Shown here one piece after another: positions 7,663 through 15,965 of a stretch of DNA of 64,000 bases. Location of the stretch: NCBI GenBank assembly GCA_965658725.1, contig CBFHUI010000004.1:3034-67033 (forward strand), read 5' to 3'. Origin of the DNA: UBA7985 sp965658725. GTDB taxonomy: Bacteria > Pseudomonadota > Alphaproteobacteria > UBA7985. The notes beneath the pieces are model-generated. The model was given only the letters and a program-made list of their open reading frames with translations. It had not been told where the DNA came from and did not search any database. The position numbers were made by a program, and so were the translations under genes. Each line of letters opens with the position of its first letter. Position 1 is the stretch's first letter.

Positions 7663-9255
7663 ATGACTGAGTATTCCGATCTTGCTGACGCCGCGCGTGC
7701 CTGGCCGTTTGAGGAAGCGAAGAAGCTCAAAAAACGGCTGGGTGGCAAGGTGCCGGACAAGGGATATGTGCTGTTTGAAAGCGGCTATGGCCCCTCGGGT
7801 CTGCCGCACTTGGGCACCTTTGGCGAAGTTGCGCGCACGACCATGGTGAAGCGCGCGTTCGAAGCGCTGTGCCCGGACATCCCAACCAAGCTGGTGGCGT
7901 TCTCTGACGACATGGACGGCTTCCGCAAGGTGCCGACGAATGTGCCGAATCAGGAGTTGCTCGCCACCGCGCTGAACAAGCCCCTGACCCAAGTGCCTGA
8001 TCCATTTGGCGAAGAAAGCTCATTTGCAGCGCAGAACAACCGGCGCCTGCGCGCCTTCCTCGACAGCTTTGGCTTTGAGTATGAGTTCAAGTCCTCGACA
8101 GAGACCTACCAGTCCGGCGCGTTTGATGCCGCGCTGATCCGCATGGCGGAGGCTTATGAGGCCGTTATGGGAATCATGCTGCCGACCTTGGGGGCCGAGC
8201 GTAAGGCGACCTATTCGCCCTTCCTGCCGATCTCCCCGGTCAGCGGTAAGGTTCTGCAGGTGCCGATGCTCAACGTCGACGCCAAGGCCGGGACCGTGAC
8301 TTACGTTGAGCCGGAAACGGGCGAAGAAATCACCCAGCCGGTGACGGGTGGGTCGTGCAAAGTGCAGTGGAAGCCGGATTGGGCGCTTCGCTGGTACGCC
8401 TTGCAGGTCGACTATGAGATGTACGGCAAAGACCTGATCGACAGCGCGAAGATTGCGGCGCGGATCACCAAGGCGCTCGGCGGCCCCGCGCCAGAGGGCT
8501 TTTCCTACGAGCTGTTCTTGGACGAGCAAGGCCAGAAAATCTCCAAGTCCAAAGGCAACGGCCTGTCGATCGAAGAATGGTTGGAGTACGGCCCTGCCGA
8601 GTCCCTCTCGCTCTACATGTTCCAGCGTCCACGCACGGCCAAGAAATTGCACTTCGACGTCATACCCAAGGCGGTCGATGACTATGTGACCTTTGTCGAG
8701 AAATTCCCCGGAGAGGCCGGCGAAAAGCAGCTGGAAAACCCCGCCTGGCATATCCACGGCGGCGATCAGGTGCCGGCGAGCGAAGACGGTGTGTCCTTTG
8801 GCATGTTGCTCAACCTCGCGTCGGTTGTGAATGCGTCCGAGGCAAGCGTGCTCTGGGCCTTCATCCAGCGCTATCGCCCGCAGGCCAGCCCGGAGACGAC
8901 CCCGTTTCTGGCCAAGCTGGTCGATCATGCTGTGCGCTACTACCGCGACCGTGTCGCCCCGACCAAGGCCTACCGCGCGCCGACGGAAGCGGAAGTTGCG
9001 GCCTTTACCAGTCTGCACGATGCACTGGGTGCCTTTGAGGGACAGGATGCAACGGCAGAAGATCTGCAAACGGCGGTGTTCACCGTGGGCAAGGGTGCTG
9101 AGTACGAGAATCTGCGCGAGTGGTTCCAAGCGCTCTATCAGGTTCTGCTCGGACAGGATCAGGGGCCGCGCTTTGGCTCCTTTATCGCGCTCTACGGCGT
9201 AGCTGAGACCCGTGCTCTGCTGATGCATGGGATCAAGGGCGAGCTGGCGGCATGA
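7663..9255 (+). CDS. lysK: Lysine--tRNA ligase, class I
   Basis: This 530-residue class I (archaeal-type) lysyl-tRNA synthetase charges tRNA-Lys in the cytoplasm. The HIGH-like motif is in PSGLPHLGTFGE (~44-55) and the KMSKS loop is KISKSKG (~293-299). Class I LysRS replaces the usual class II enzyme in many alphaproteobacteria, and this is presumably the main enzyme. GAGGAC sits 11 bases before ATG 7663. It overlaps the DUF952 gene by four bases (ATGA), which suggests translational coupling. Confidence 0.95.
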   Translation: MTEYSDLADAARAWPFEEAKKLKKRLGGKVPDKGYVLFESGYGPSGLPHLGTFGEVARTTMVKRAFEALCPDIPTKLVAFSDDMDGFRKVPTNVPNQELLATALNKPLTQVPDPFGEESSFAAQNNRRLRAFLDSFGFEYEFKSSTETYQSGAFDAALIRMAEAYEAVMGIMLPTLGAERKATYSPFLPISPVSGKVLQVPMLNVDAKAGTVTYVEPETGEEITQPVTGGSCKVQWKPDWALRWYALQVDYEMYGKDLIDSAKIAARITKALGGPAPEGFSYELFLDEQGQKISKSKGNGLSIEEWLEYGPAESLSLYMFQRPRTAKKLHFDVIPKAVDDYVTFVEKFPGEAGEKQLENPAWHIHGGDQVPASEDGVSFGMLLNLASVVNASEASVLWAFIQRYRPQASPETTPFLAKLVDHAVRYYRDRVAPTKAYRAPTEAEVAAFTSLHDALGAFEGQDATAEDLQTAVFTVGKGAEYENLREWFQALYQVLLGQDQGPRFGSFIALYGVAETRALLMHGIKGELAA

Positions 9256-9596
9256 ACCTGATCTACCACATGGCGCACCGGGGAGACTGGGATGCGGCGC
9301 AGGCAAGCGGGGCCTATGCTGGCTCAGCCGACGACCTGCGCGACGGGTTCATCCACTTTTCGACCGGCGCGCTGATCCCTGAATCCGCAGCCAAGCACCG
9401 GGCGGGGCAGGCAGATTTGCTGCTCATCTGTTGCGAGGCCGAGGCCTTGGGTGACGCGCTCAAGTGGGAGCGCTCGCGCAACGGCATCGACTTCCCGCAC
9501 CTTTACCGCGCGCTCGACCCGGCGGAGGCGCTGTGGTCGGTTCCGCTGCCGCTGGACGCGGCAGGCGTGCATGTTTTTCCCAAGGATATGGCCTGA
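9252..9596 (+). CDS. DUF952 family protein
   Basis: This 114-residue soluble protein matches the DUF952 pattern: IYHMAHRGDW at the start, DGFIHFS at ~34-40, LLLICCEAE in the middle, LKWE at ~74 and FPHLYRAL at ~85. The conserved histidines (H6, H38, H87) suggest a small enzyme active site, but no activity is assigned. It lies between lysK (4-base overlap) and pyrD (3-base gap) and is clearly in the same operon. Confidence 0.85.
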   Translation: MNLIYHMAHRGDWDAAQASGAYAGSADDLRDGFIHFSTGALIPESAAKHRAGQADLLLICCEAEALGDALKWERSRNGIDFPHLYRALDPAEALWSVPLPLDAAGVHVFPKDMA

Positions 9597-9599
9597 TCC

Positions 9600-11450
9600 A
9601 TGTGGTCCCTCACGCCTGCGCTGCTGCGCGCCCTAGACCCTGAAACCGCGCACCACGTGACTTTGCGCGGGTTGCGGCTGGGGCTGCACCCTCGTTTTCG
9701 CCAGCGTAAAGCGGCGCCCGCAGGTCAGCTGTTTGGCAAAGACCTGCCCAACCGCCTGGGCCTTGCAGCCGGGTTCGACAAGGACGCTGAGGCCGTCGCG
9801 GCACTGGCGGCGCTGGGCTTTGCGGCGGTTGAGGTTGGCTCGGTTACCCCGCAGCCCCAACCGGGAAACCCGCGCCCCCGCGTGTTCCGCCTGCCCGCCG
9901 ACCGCGCTGTCATCAATCGTTACGGTTTTAACTCTGGCGGCCACGATCTGGTGCGCCGCAACCTCGACCGTCTTCGCCCGGAGCAGCGCCCGCCGCTGTT
10001 GGGCGTCAATCTGGGGGCCAACAAGACCTCCGAGAATGTTCCAGCGGACTTCGCGCTGGGTGTCAGCCGGTTTGCCGACATTGCTGATTATCTGGTCATC
10101 AACGTATCCAGTCCAAACACGCCGGGCCTGCGGGATCACCAGACCATCGACGCGCTGGCTCGCATCCTCGACCTCGCCCTCGATGCCCGCGCACAGACCG
10201 CACCGACGCCGCTGATGCTCAAGATTGCCCCTGATCTAGCCGATGAAGACGTCGCCGCCATCGTTGATCTTGCGCTCGACCGGGGGATCGAGGGCCTGAT
10301 CGCGACCAACACCACCATTGCCCGGCCCGACGGCCTGAAGGGCGCAGCGCAGACCCAAGCGGGCGGGCTATCCGGTCAGCCGCTGTTCGAGCGTGCGACC
10401 GAAGTGCTGACATCCATCCGGGAGCAGGCTGACGACCGCCTCGTCGTCTTTGGCACTGGCGGTGTTTCGACCCCGGAGCAGGCGCAGGAAAAGGTCCGCC
10501 GGGGCGCTGATCTGGTCCAGCTCTACACGGGCCTGATTTATGGCGGTCCGGCACTGGTCCGGCCGCTCATGCAGGCGGTTTCGCTGCCGACGAAGACCCA
10601 GCGGGTGAGCGGGCTCAATCAGCTGATCGACGAGCGTCGCTATCGCGGGCTGATCGTCGATCTGTGGGGGGTCATGCACAACGGTAAGGCGCTCTTCCCC
10701 GAAGCGGTCGAGGCGTTGCGCCGCGCCCGGCAGCGGGGGTTGCAGGTGCAGTTCCTCTCCAACGCACCGCGCCGCGCGCACTCCATCGCTGGCCTGTTGG
10801 AGAAAATGGGCCTCCGGGCCGAGAGCTACGACGGCATTGTCTCCAGCGGTGAAGAAAGCTGGCAGGCGCTGCGCGACCGAACGGCGCTGTTCTATGAAGA
10901 ACTTGGCCCGCGCTGCTTCCATTTGGGAGCGGGTGAGAAAGACGCAAACATGCGCGAAGGGCTGGATTTTGCCTTTCAGGATCAGCTCGACGGCGCAGAC
11001 TGGATCCTCAACACCGGCCCAGCCGCCAGCACGGATATCGCCGAGTGGCTGCCGCTGCTGCGGAAGGCGCTGGCGCTGGACCTTCCCATGGTGTGCGCCA
11101 ACCCGGACCGCGTGGTCATGCGAGGCGAGTCCAAGGAGCTGTGCGCGGGCGCGCTCGCTGAGTGGTACGAGGCCGAGGGCGGGGTCGTCAGCTGGCACGG
11201 CAAGCCCTATCCATCGGTTTACGCCACCGCCCGCCGCGCCATGAACCTCCCGCGCCACGAAGTCCTTGCCATTGGCGACAGCTTCACCACCGACGTTGCG
11301 GGGGCGCAGACGGCGGGGATCGACGTCCTGCTGGTCAACACCGGCATCCACCAAAGCGACCTCGATGGCGATCTGATGGGCGGCGTTGACCGCCTCTCTG
11401 TCGAAAAAGGCCTGCGCCCGACGTTTGCGGCTGACAGGTTGCAGTTCTAA
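9600..11450 (+). CDS. pyrD: Fusion: class 2 dihydroorotate dehydrogenase + HAD hydrolase domain (TIGR01459-like)
   Basis: One uninterrupted 616-residue frame carries two enzymes. Residues 1-~335 are a quinone-dependent dihydroorotate dehydrogenase, the FMN enzyme of pyrimidine synthesis at the inner membrane. The amphipathic N terminus, LAAGFDKD, NVSSPNTPGLRD (catalytic Ser) and the FMN-phosphate segment GTGGVSTPEQA are present. Residues ~348-616 are a HAD domain with motif I DLWGVMHNG (nucleophile D354), motif II LSNAP, a GKPYPSVY lysine, and motif IV IGDSFTTDVAGA. Motif I is D-x-W rather than D-x-D, which I recall as normal for TIGR01459 proteins. About 12 residues link the domains. The two are normally separate proteins. 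Confidence 0.9.
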   Translation: MWSLTPALLRALDPETAHHVTLRGLRLGLHPRFRQRKAAPAGQLFGKDLPNRLGLAAGFDKDAEAVAALAALGFAAVEVGSVTPQPQPGNPRPRVFRLPADRAVINRYGFNSGGHDLVRRNLDRLRPEQRPPLLGVNLGANKTSENVPADFALGVSRFADIADYLVINVSSPNTPGLRDHQTIDALARILDLALDARAQTAPTPLMLKIAPDLADEDVAAIVDLALDRGIEGLIATNTTIARPDGLKGAAQTQAGGLSGQPLFERATEVLTSIREQADDRLVVFGTGGVSTPEQAQEKVRRGADLVQLYTGLIYGGPALVRPLMQAVSLPTKTQRVSGLNQLIDERRYRGLIVDLWGVMHNGKALFPEAVEALRRARQRGLQVQFLSNAPRRAHSIAGLLEKMGLRAESYDGIVSSGEESWQALRDRTALFYEELGPRCFHLGAGEKDANMREGLDFAFQDQLDGADWILNTGPAASTDIAEWLPLLRKALALDLPMVCANPDRVVMRGESKELCAGALAEWYEAEGGVVSWHGKPYPSVYATARRAMNLPRHEVLAIGDSFTTDVAGAQTAGIDVLLVNTGIHQSDLDGDLMGGVDRLSVEKGLRPTFAADRLQF

Positions 11451-11619
11451 TTTGAATTATCTGAGATTACGCGAAAAAAGACGTTGAAGCCTTTGTAAAA
11501 CTGCGTTATTTCTTCTGGCATTATGCGGCAGTGTCGATTCATTTTTACGACACGCCTTCGATTTTTCAGCCCCGTGTTTGAGTCTCGGGGCGCGCATTTG
11601 ATGTTCAGGAGCAGTGCCC

Positions 11620-14361
11620 ATGACGGCGCAGTTAAAGCCCGCTTCACGCTTTGAATCCTACACACCGACGCTTGTCTTCGCCCTGATCATGACGGGTGCC
11701 TGGCTGGTCGCGGGTTGGTCTTTGTTTGGCTACTACGGCGGCCCGACCGCCTTTGCCAGCCTGAGTCCAGCGGAAGTAGGGCTGGTGATTTGCGGGGGCT
11801 TGCTGCCGCTTATGGCGATCTGGATCCTGTGCGGCATGCTGGTTGTAGGCACGCGCTTGCGCAACTCGATGATGCAGGAGCTTAGCACCCTGCGCACCGT
11901 GAACATCATGCCCGAGGAAACCCAGGCTCACATCAAGTCGATCACCCGCGCCTTTGAAGACCGCGTTGGGCACTTGCAGGGCGTGACCAGCGGTATTCTG
12001 ACCTCGCTGGAGTCCGCGACAGGCCAGTTTGAGCGGCAGTCGGATATGCTGGAGGCGCTGTCCTACCGCGTTGATGAGCAGTCGAACACGATTTCGACCG
12101 CACTGAGCATTCAAGGCAATCAGCTGACCGGGGCCGAAGGACGGATTGACCGCATGGTCAACCGCATGAAGCACGCCATGGAAGACGTCCGCGATGCGGG
12201 CGAGACCTTCCGCGAGAACCTCTCCAAGCCGATCGCTGAAGTCCAAGACACGCTCGCCGACGCGACCGCTTCGATCCATACGCAGATCGACGACATCTGG
12301 TCCCGGCTGGAGCTGCTCGACGCCGCGCAGGCCGAGACCGAAGAAGCCACGGCCCGGACACGCGCCGCGCTGGAAGCGGAGTCCGAGAACCTGCGCCACA
12401 CCGCTGACGAGGCCCTCGCGAATGTAGAGAGCATGTCGCTCAAGCTGACCGGGCAGATTGATTTGCTCAAGACTGTGTCTGACGATGCCAACGACGTGGC
12501 GGATCAGATGCAGGGCCGGTTGGAAGAGCAGTCCAAGGCGCTGCGGCAGGCGGGCAATGACCTTTCCACCCACGCCAACGAACTGCATCAGGCGATTCAG
12601 GATCAGGCGGCGCACCTCACGCATTTGCAGGAGTCCGTTGATACATACGGCGGCGCGATCTCTGAAGAGTTCGAAAAGAAGATCGAGAAGCTCATGAATT
12701 CGGCACGCGAGGCGGCGGCTATTGTCGGTGAGGAAACAGCACTTGCCACCCGCCGCGCGATCGACGAGCTGTCGGAGAACGGCGACAAGCTCACCGGCAA
12801 CATCAGCTTCGTCTCCGAGCGGGTTGAGCAGCTGACCGAAGCGCTCGAAACCGGCGCGGCGACGCTCAAGGAAACCGCGCTCTCGGCCAAGGCGGCGATG
12901 CAGGCCGGGGCTGACGAAGCGGCGAAGACCATGACGGACTCGACCAAGGGCGCAGAGGTTCGCTTTGTCGAGCTCGGCGACGCTTGGGCCGATGCGCTGG
13001 AGGAGCAATCTTCGCGGCTCGAAAGCTTGCAGGAGATGGCAACCGCGGCTGAAGACAGCACCTTTGCCCGCGCTGAAGAGGCTGTTGTGCACCTCGCCGA
13101 GCGCCTCGACCATGCGCTGCAGGAACGGTTTGAGGATGAACACGGCGCCTTTAACACCGCGCAACGGCAGATTGATGCTGCGGCACAGCGGACCGTGAAC
13201 AACTACCACCGCTTGGTCGGCAGCTTTGTCGATGATCTGACCAAGAAGGCCGGGGCTGAGATGGAATGTCTCATGACCTGGGGGCAGGAAATTCCGCGCG
13301 CCGCCGAGCACCTGCGCGAAACAGCGGCTGAGGTTGTTCACTTGATGGACGAGAAGACCAAGGCTCTTCTTACCCGCACCGATGAAGTGCGCCACGCGAC
13401 CACGGATGCACTGTCTGCAACGCAAAGCCTGTTCGATGGGATCTCGCAGGGGCCGGAGCGCCTGACGGAGACGGTGACGGCGCTGCGCGATGCGTCGTCT
13501 TCGGCGGTCGAAGATCTACGCCTGCAAACCGAGACGCTGAACTCCTTGCTGGTGGACAGTCGCAATCGGTTGGTCCGGTTGACTGAGAAGTTCCATCAGG
13601 GCGTCAACGACGACGCGGTTGACTCTCGTCTCATGCGTTTGGCCGAGGCGATCGAAGCGGGTGAAGGCGCGCTGCGTCAGGCGGCGTCTGCGTTTGACGA
13701 TACGACCCATCAGGCGGCTGAGTCCGCGCATTCGGCGGCAGGCCGTTTGCTCGAAACCTCTCGCCTTGTCGGCGCGCAAGTTGAGATGCTGCGGGATATG
13801 ACCACCAACACGGAAAGCGCCAACAACCTGCGGCGTGTGACCGATCAGGCTGACGAGCTGCGGGTGATCCTTGAACAAATCGGGGTCGCGGCGGAGAACC
13901 ACCAGCTGACGCTGGTCCGCGTGACGGAGGAGGCTAAGAGCCAGTCGGAAAAGCTGCTCCAGACGGTGAAGCACTCCGAGCGAGATGCCTTCCTCAACGA
14001 AGCGTCATCCATGGTTGAGGCTCTGCACCAGGCGGCGATTGACGTTGACACCATCCTCGACGGTGATCTGCCGGGCGATGTGGTGATGGCGATCAATGCG
14101 GGTGACCGAGGCGTGTCTGTCCGCCGCCTGCTCAGCCGCTACACTCCTGCAGGCGCTGCGGCCATGGCGGACCTTTATGCCCGCGACCGGGCCTTTACGG
14201 CACAGGTGGACCGCTACTTGGAAACCTTCGACAGCCTGCTCGAACAGGCCAACCGCGTGGACCGGTCCAAGCTGCTGCACACGACCTTCCTGACCGCAGA
14301 CATTGGCAAGCTTTACGTCTTCCTTGCACGGTCGATCGGGGTGATGCAGGCCGCCGAGTAG
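11620..14361 (+). CDS. Large membrane-anchored coiled-coil protein, TipN-like architecture
   Basis: This 913-residue protein has two N-terminal membrane helices (~17-38 and ~53-76), then ~700 residues rich in Ala, Glu, Gln, Thr and Leu that read as long coiled coils. The last ~120 residues look globular (RRLLSRYTP, FLTADIGKLYVFLARSIG). This matches the layout and size of the Caulobacter polarity protein TipN (888 residues, two N-terminal helices, coiled coil). I claim architecture only, not proven homology. It could also be a chemoreceptor-like scaffold, but no signalling hairpin or HAMP domain is evident. AGGAG at 11607-11611 lies 8 bases before ATG 11620, which favours that start over GTG 11614. 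Confidence 0.7.
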   Translation: MTAQLKPASRFESYTPTLVFALIMTGAWLVAGWSLFGYYGGPTAFASLSPAEVGLVICGGLLPLMAIWILCGMLVVGTRLRNSMMQELSTLRTVNIMPEETQAHIKSITRAFEDRVGHLQGVTSGILTSLESATGQFERQSDMLEALSYRVDEQSNTISTALSIQGNQLTGAEGRIDRMVNRMKHAMEDVRDAGETFRENLSKPIAEVQDTLADATASIHTQIDDIWSRLELLDAAQAETEEATARTRAALEAESENLRHTADEALANVESMSLKLTGQIDLLKTVSDDANDVADQMQGRLEEQSKALRQAGNDLSTHANELHQAIQDQAAHLTHLQESVDTYGGAISEEFEKKIEKLMNSAREAAAIVGEETALATRRAIDELSENGDKLTGNISFVSERVEQLTEALETGAATLKETALSAKAAMQAGADEAAKTMTDSTKGAEVRFVELGDAWADALEEQSSRLESLQEMATAAEDSTFARAEEAVVHLAERLDHALQERFEDEHGAFNTAQRQIDAAAQRTVNNYHRLVGSFVDDLTKKAGAEMECLMTWGQEIPRAAEHLRETAAEVVHLMDEKTKALLTRTDEVRHATTDALSATQSLFDGISQGPERLTETVTALRDASSSAVEDLRLQTETLNSLLVDSRNRLVRLTEKFHQGVNDDAVDSRLMRLAEAIEAGEGALRQAASAFDDTTHQAAESAHSAAGRLLETSRLVGAQVEMLRDMTTNTESANNLRRVTDQADELRVILEQIGVAAENHQLTLVRVTEEAKSQSEKLLQTVKHSERDAFLNEASSMVEALHQAAIDVDTILDGDLPGDVVMAINAGDRGVSVRRLLSRYTPAGAAAMADLYARDRAFTAQVDRYLETFDSLLEQANRVDRSKLLHTTFLTADIGKLYVFLARSIGVMQAAE

Positions 14362-14385
14362 GCGCTCGCCCGGATAGGACGATCA

Positions 14386-14427
14386 AGAAAAGCGCCGGCT
14401 GCTCAGGTGAAACTGAGCGGCCGGCGC
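14386..14427 (-). terminator. Strong hairpin terminator between convergent genes
   Basis: GCGCCGGC-T-GCTCAG (14392-14406) pairs with CTGAGC-G-GCCGGCGC (14413-14427) around a 6-base loop. On the minus strand the stem runs straight into TTTTCTT, so it ends transcription of the KTGYA protein gene. It may also stop rightward transcripts from the coiled-coil gene. Confidence 0.8.
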
Positions 14428-14458
14428 GTGTCGTTCTGGGGCGGTTGAGGCGGGGCGT

Positions 14459-15010
14459 CTACTGGCCGCGCGACACAGCTTGCATGATGTAACTGGCGGA
14501 ACCCGGGCGGGCATAGACTTCGGGGAAGCCTTCCGCGCTGTACGCAGGCGCGGCGTAGCCCATGGGCCTCGCGCTGGGAACGCCGTAACCGGGCAGGCCA
14601 GAGGTATCGTGCACCACCATGACGTTCGAACCGTAGCCCTGCATCTGATCGGCGGCGGCGACTTGCCCCTGATAGGACAGGATCGACTGCGCCTGCTCAG
14701 CGTAAGTCGCGCTGTCCTGCATGCTGTATCCATGGCCGTGGCCAGAGACGTGGGCCGAGCCGTAACCGGCCGATACCGCAGGCGCGGCGTACTGGACGTG
14801 GGGCGCGTACGTGGGCTGGGCGGCATAACCGGTCTTGGTATAGGCTTGGTGCGTGTTGGCTGCTGCAACGTGCGCGTTGCCGCCGTATGAGAAGGTCACA
14901 ATCGACCCTGCTGGAGCGGGCGCGTAGCCGGTTTTTGAGTAGCTGTAGGATTGGGCTTGGGCAGTTTGTACAGCGAAGACCCCGGCGATCAGCGCCGCCG
15001 GGATGATCAA
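14459..15010 (-). CDS. Secreted KTGYA-repeat protein A (start uncertain, possible nonsense mutation)
   Basis: The 183-residue frame from TTG 15010 encodes a hydrophobic leader (IIPAALIAGVFAVQTAQAQ) with a likely cleavage at AQA, then a Tyr/Ala/Gly/Ser-rich chain with KTGYAP and KTGYAA repeats, GHGHGY and many tyrosines. It is related to the next gene upstream, with the same repeat and composition. TTG 15010 has no ribosome binding site and gives a leader without positive charge. Six codons upstream, in frame, is ATG CGG ACC TTA (15028) preceded by GAAGAAGCAGAG, but its fifth codon is TAA. Either translation begins at TTG or the gene carries a nonsense change. No known domain is recognised. 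Confidence 0.55.
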   Translation of the reverse strand: MIIPAALIAGVFAVQTAQAQSYSYSKTGYAPAPAGSIVTFSYGGNAHVAAANTHQAYTKTGYAAQPTYAPHVQYAAPAVSAGYGSAHVSGHGHGYSMQDSATYAEQAQSILSYQGQVAAADQMQGYGSNVMVVHDTSGLPGYGVPSARPMGYAAPAYSAEGFPEVYARPGSASYIMQAVSRGQ

Positions 15011-15126
15011 ATATTATAAGGTCCGCATGAAACTCTGCTTCTTCAAAAGGTCTAAATTGGTCGTCCAAACGGGCGCTCGGATTGGGAGCGAAGCGCCGCA
15101 GTAGCGAGATAAACTGCAATGGTAGG

Positions 15127-15149
15127 GCCAGTCGGGAGGAAGGACTGGC
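15127..15149. repeat. Inverted repeat between the two KTGYA genes
   Basis: GCCAGTC (15127-15133) and GACTGGC (15143-15149) form a 7-base-pair stem with a 9-base loop in the 240-base spacer 15011-15250. No T-tract follows on either strand, so this is not a normal terminator. It could be a processing or regulatory hairpin. The rest of the spacer shows nothing I can name with confidence. Confidence 0.4.
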
Positions 15150-15250
15150 TCTGCGCATAAGGGCGGTTTACTCGGACCAAATCACCAAAAGAGAGACAAT
15201 AAAGTGTCTTGCACGCAGAAGGGGCAGAACCGAATTGCGACGGTGGTCGC

Positions 15251-15790
15251 TTACTGAGTCGGAATAATTTGCGGGTAGGACGCAGATTGGGCCGGCTGAG
15301 CATAGGGGTTCGCCGCTGGCTGAGCTTGCGGGTAGCCCTGCGCGAGTGCCTGCGGAGCAACCTGCTGCTGGCCATACTGAATGACCTGCTGTTGCTGTTG
15401 CTGCTGGACCATCGCCCCTTCAACGCCGCTCACCACAGGCAGAACAGCGGCTTCATACACCACCGGCTTTTGCGTGGTGTAAACCTGCTGCACTGGCAAC
15501 TGAACAGGCTGTTGGTAGTAGGTGAAGGTCTGCGGCGCGTAGACCGGAATGCGGGCCTTGCTGTAGACCGCAGGCGCGCCGCCGGTCGCGGCGTAGCCGG
15601 TGCCGTGGGCAGACGGCATGTGATAGCCTTGGCCCTGGTGCGTGAAGTTCACCACGCTGTTGGGGTTGATCGCAACCTGGGGCGCGTAGCCGGTCTTGTT
15701 GTAGACCATGGGAGCCTGAAATTGTGCGGAGGCCACAGTCGGTGCGATCATCAGAGCACCGAGGCCTGCAAGCAGAAGAGAACGTAACAT
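15251..15790 (-). CDS. Secreted KTGYA-repeat protein B, Gln/Tyr-rich
   Basis: This 179-residue protein has a clear signal peptide (LRSLLLAGLGALMIAPTVASAQ, cleavage after ASA ~21). The mature part is rich in Gln, Tyr, Val, Ala and Pro. It carries YNKTGYAPQ just after the signal and HGTGYAATGG further on, a run of seven glutamines near residues 129-135, and ends in NPYAQPAQSASYPQ-type repeats. ATG 15790 has AGGA seven bases upstream. It shares the KTGYAP motif and layout with the next gene, so the pair probably arose by duplication. Composition suggests a disordered or aggregating surface or matrix protein, which is inference. No family is recognised. Confidence 0.7.
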   Translation of the reverse strand: MLRSLLLAGLGALMIAPTVASAQFQAPMVYNKTGYAPQVAINPNSVVNFTHQGQGYHMPSAHGTGYAATGGAPAVYSKARIPVYAPQTFTYYQQPVQLPVQQVYTTQKPVVYEAAVLPVVSGVEGAMVQQQQQQQVIQYGQQQVAPQALAQGYPQAQPAANPYAQPAQSASYPQIIPTQ

Positions 15791-15965
15791 GGGCAGTTCC
15801 TAGAGGAATGAAACGAAAAGCAGAGAGCTTCCCGCCTCCTCCGCAAACGCGATACCAAGTCAGTTTTCACTACTTTCGGGCAGATTAGGCCCCACTTTGC
15901 CTCGTTTTTCCCTACGCTCACGCATAAGAAAATGCGGTGACAAAGTTATGCGCCCCCTATCCCCA

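Noticed and set aside
7528..7992. N-terminal extension of the DinG-like gene to 7992
   Set aside because: It would overlap divergent lysK by over 300 bases, adds sequence without helicase features and would bury the lysK promoter.
11644..13425. 593-codon frame on the minus strand within the coiled-coil gene
   Set aside because: The + strand frame has a good ribosome site, membrane helices and heptad-like composition. The antisense frame has none of these.
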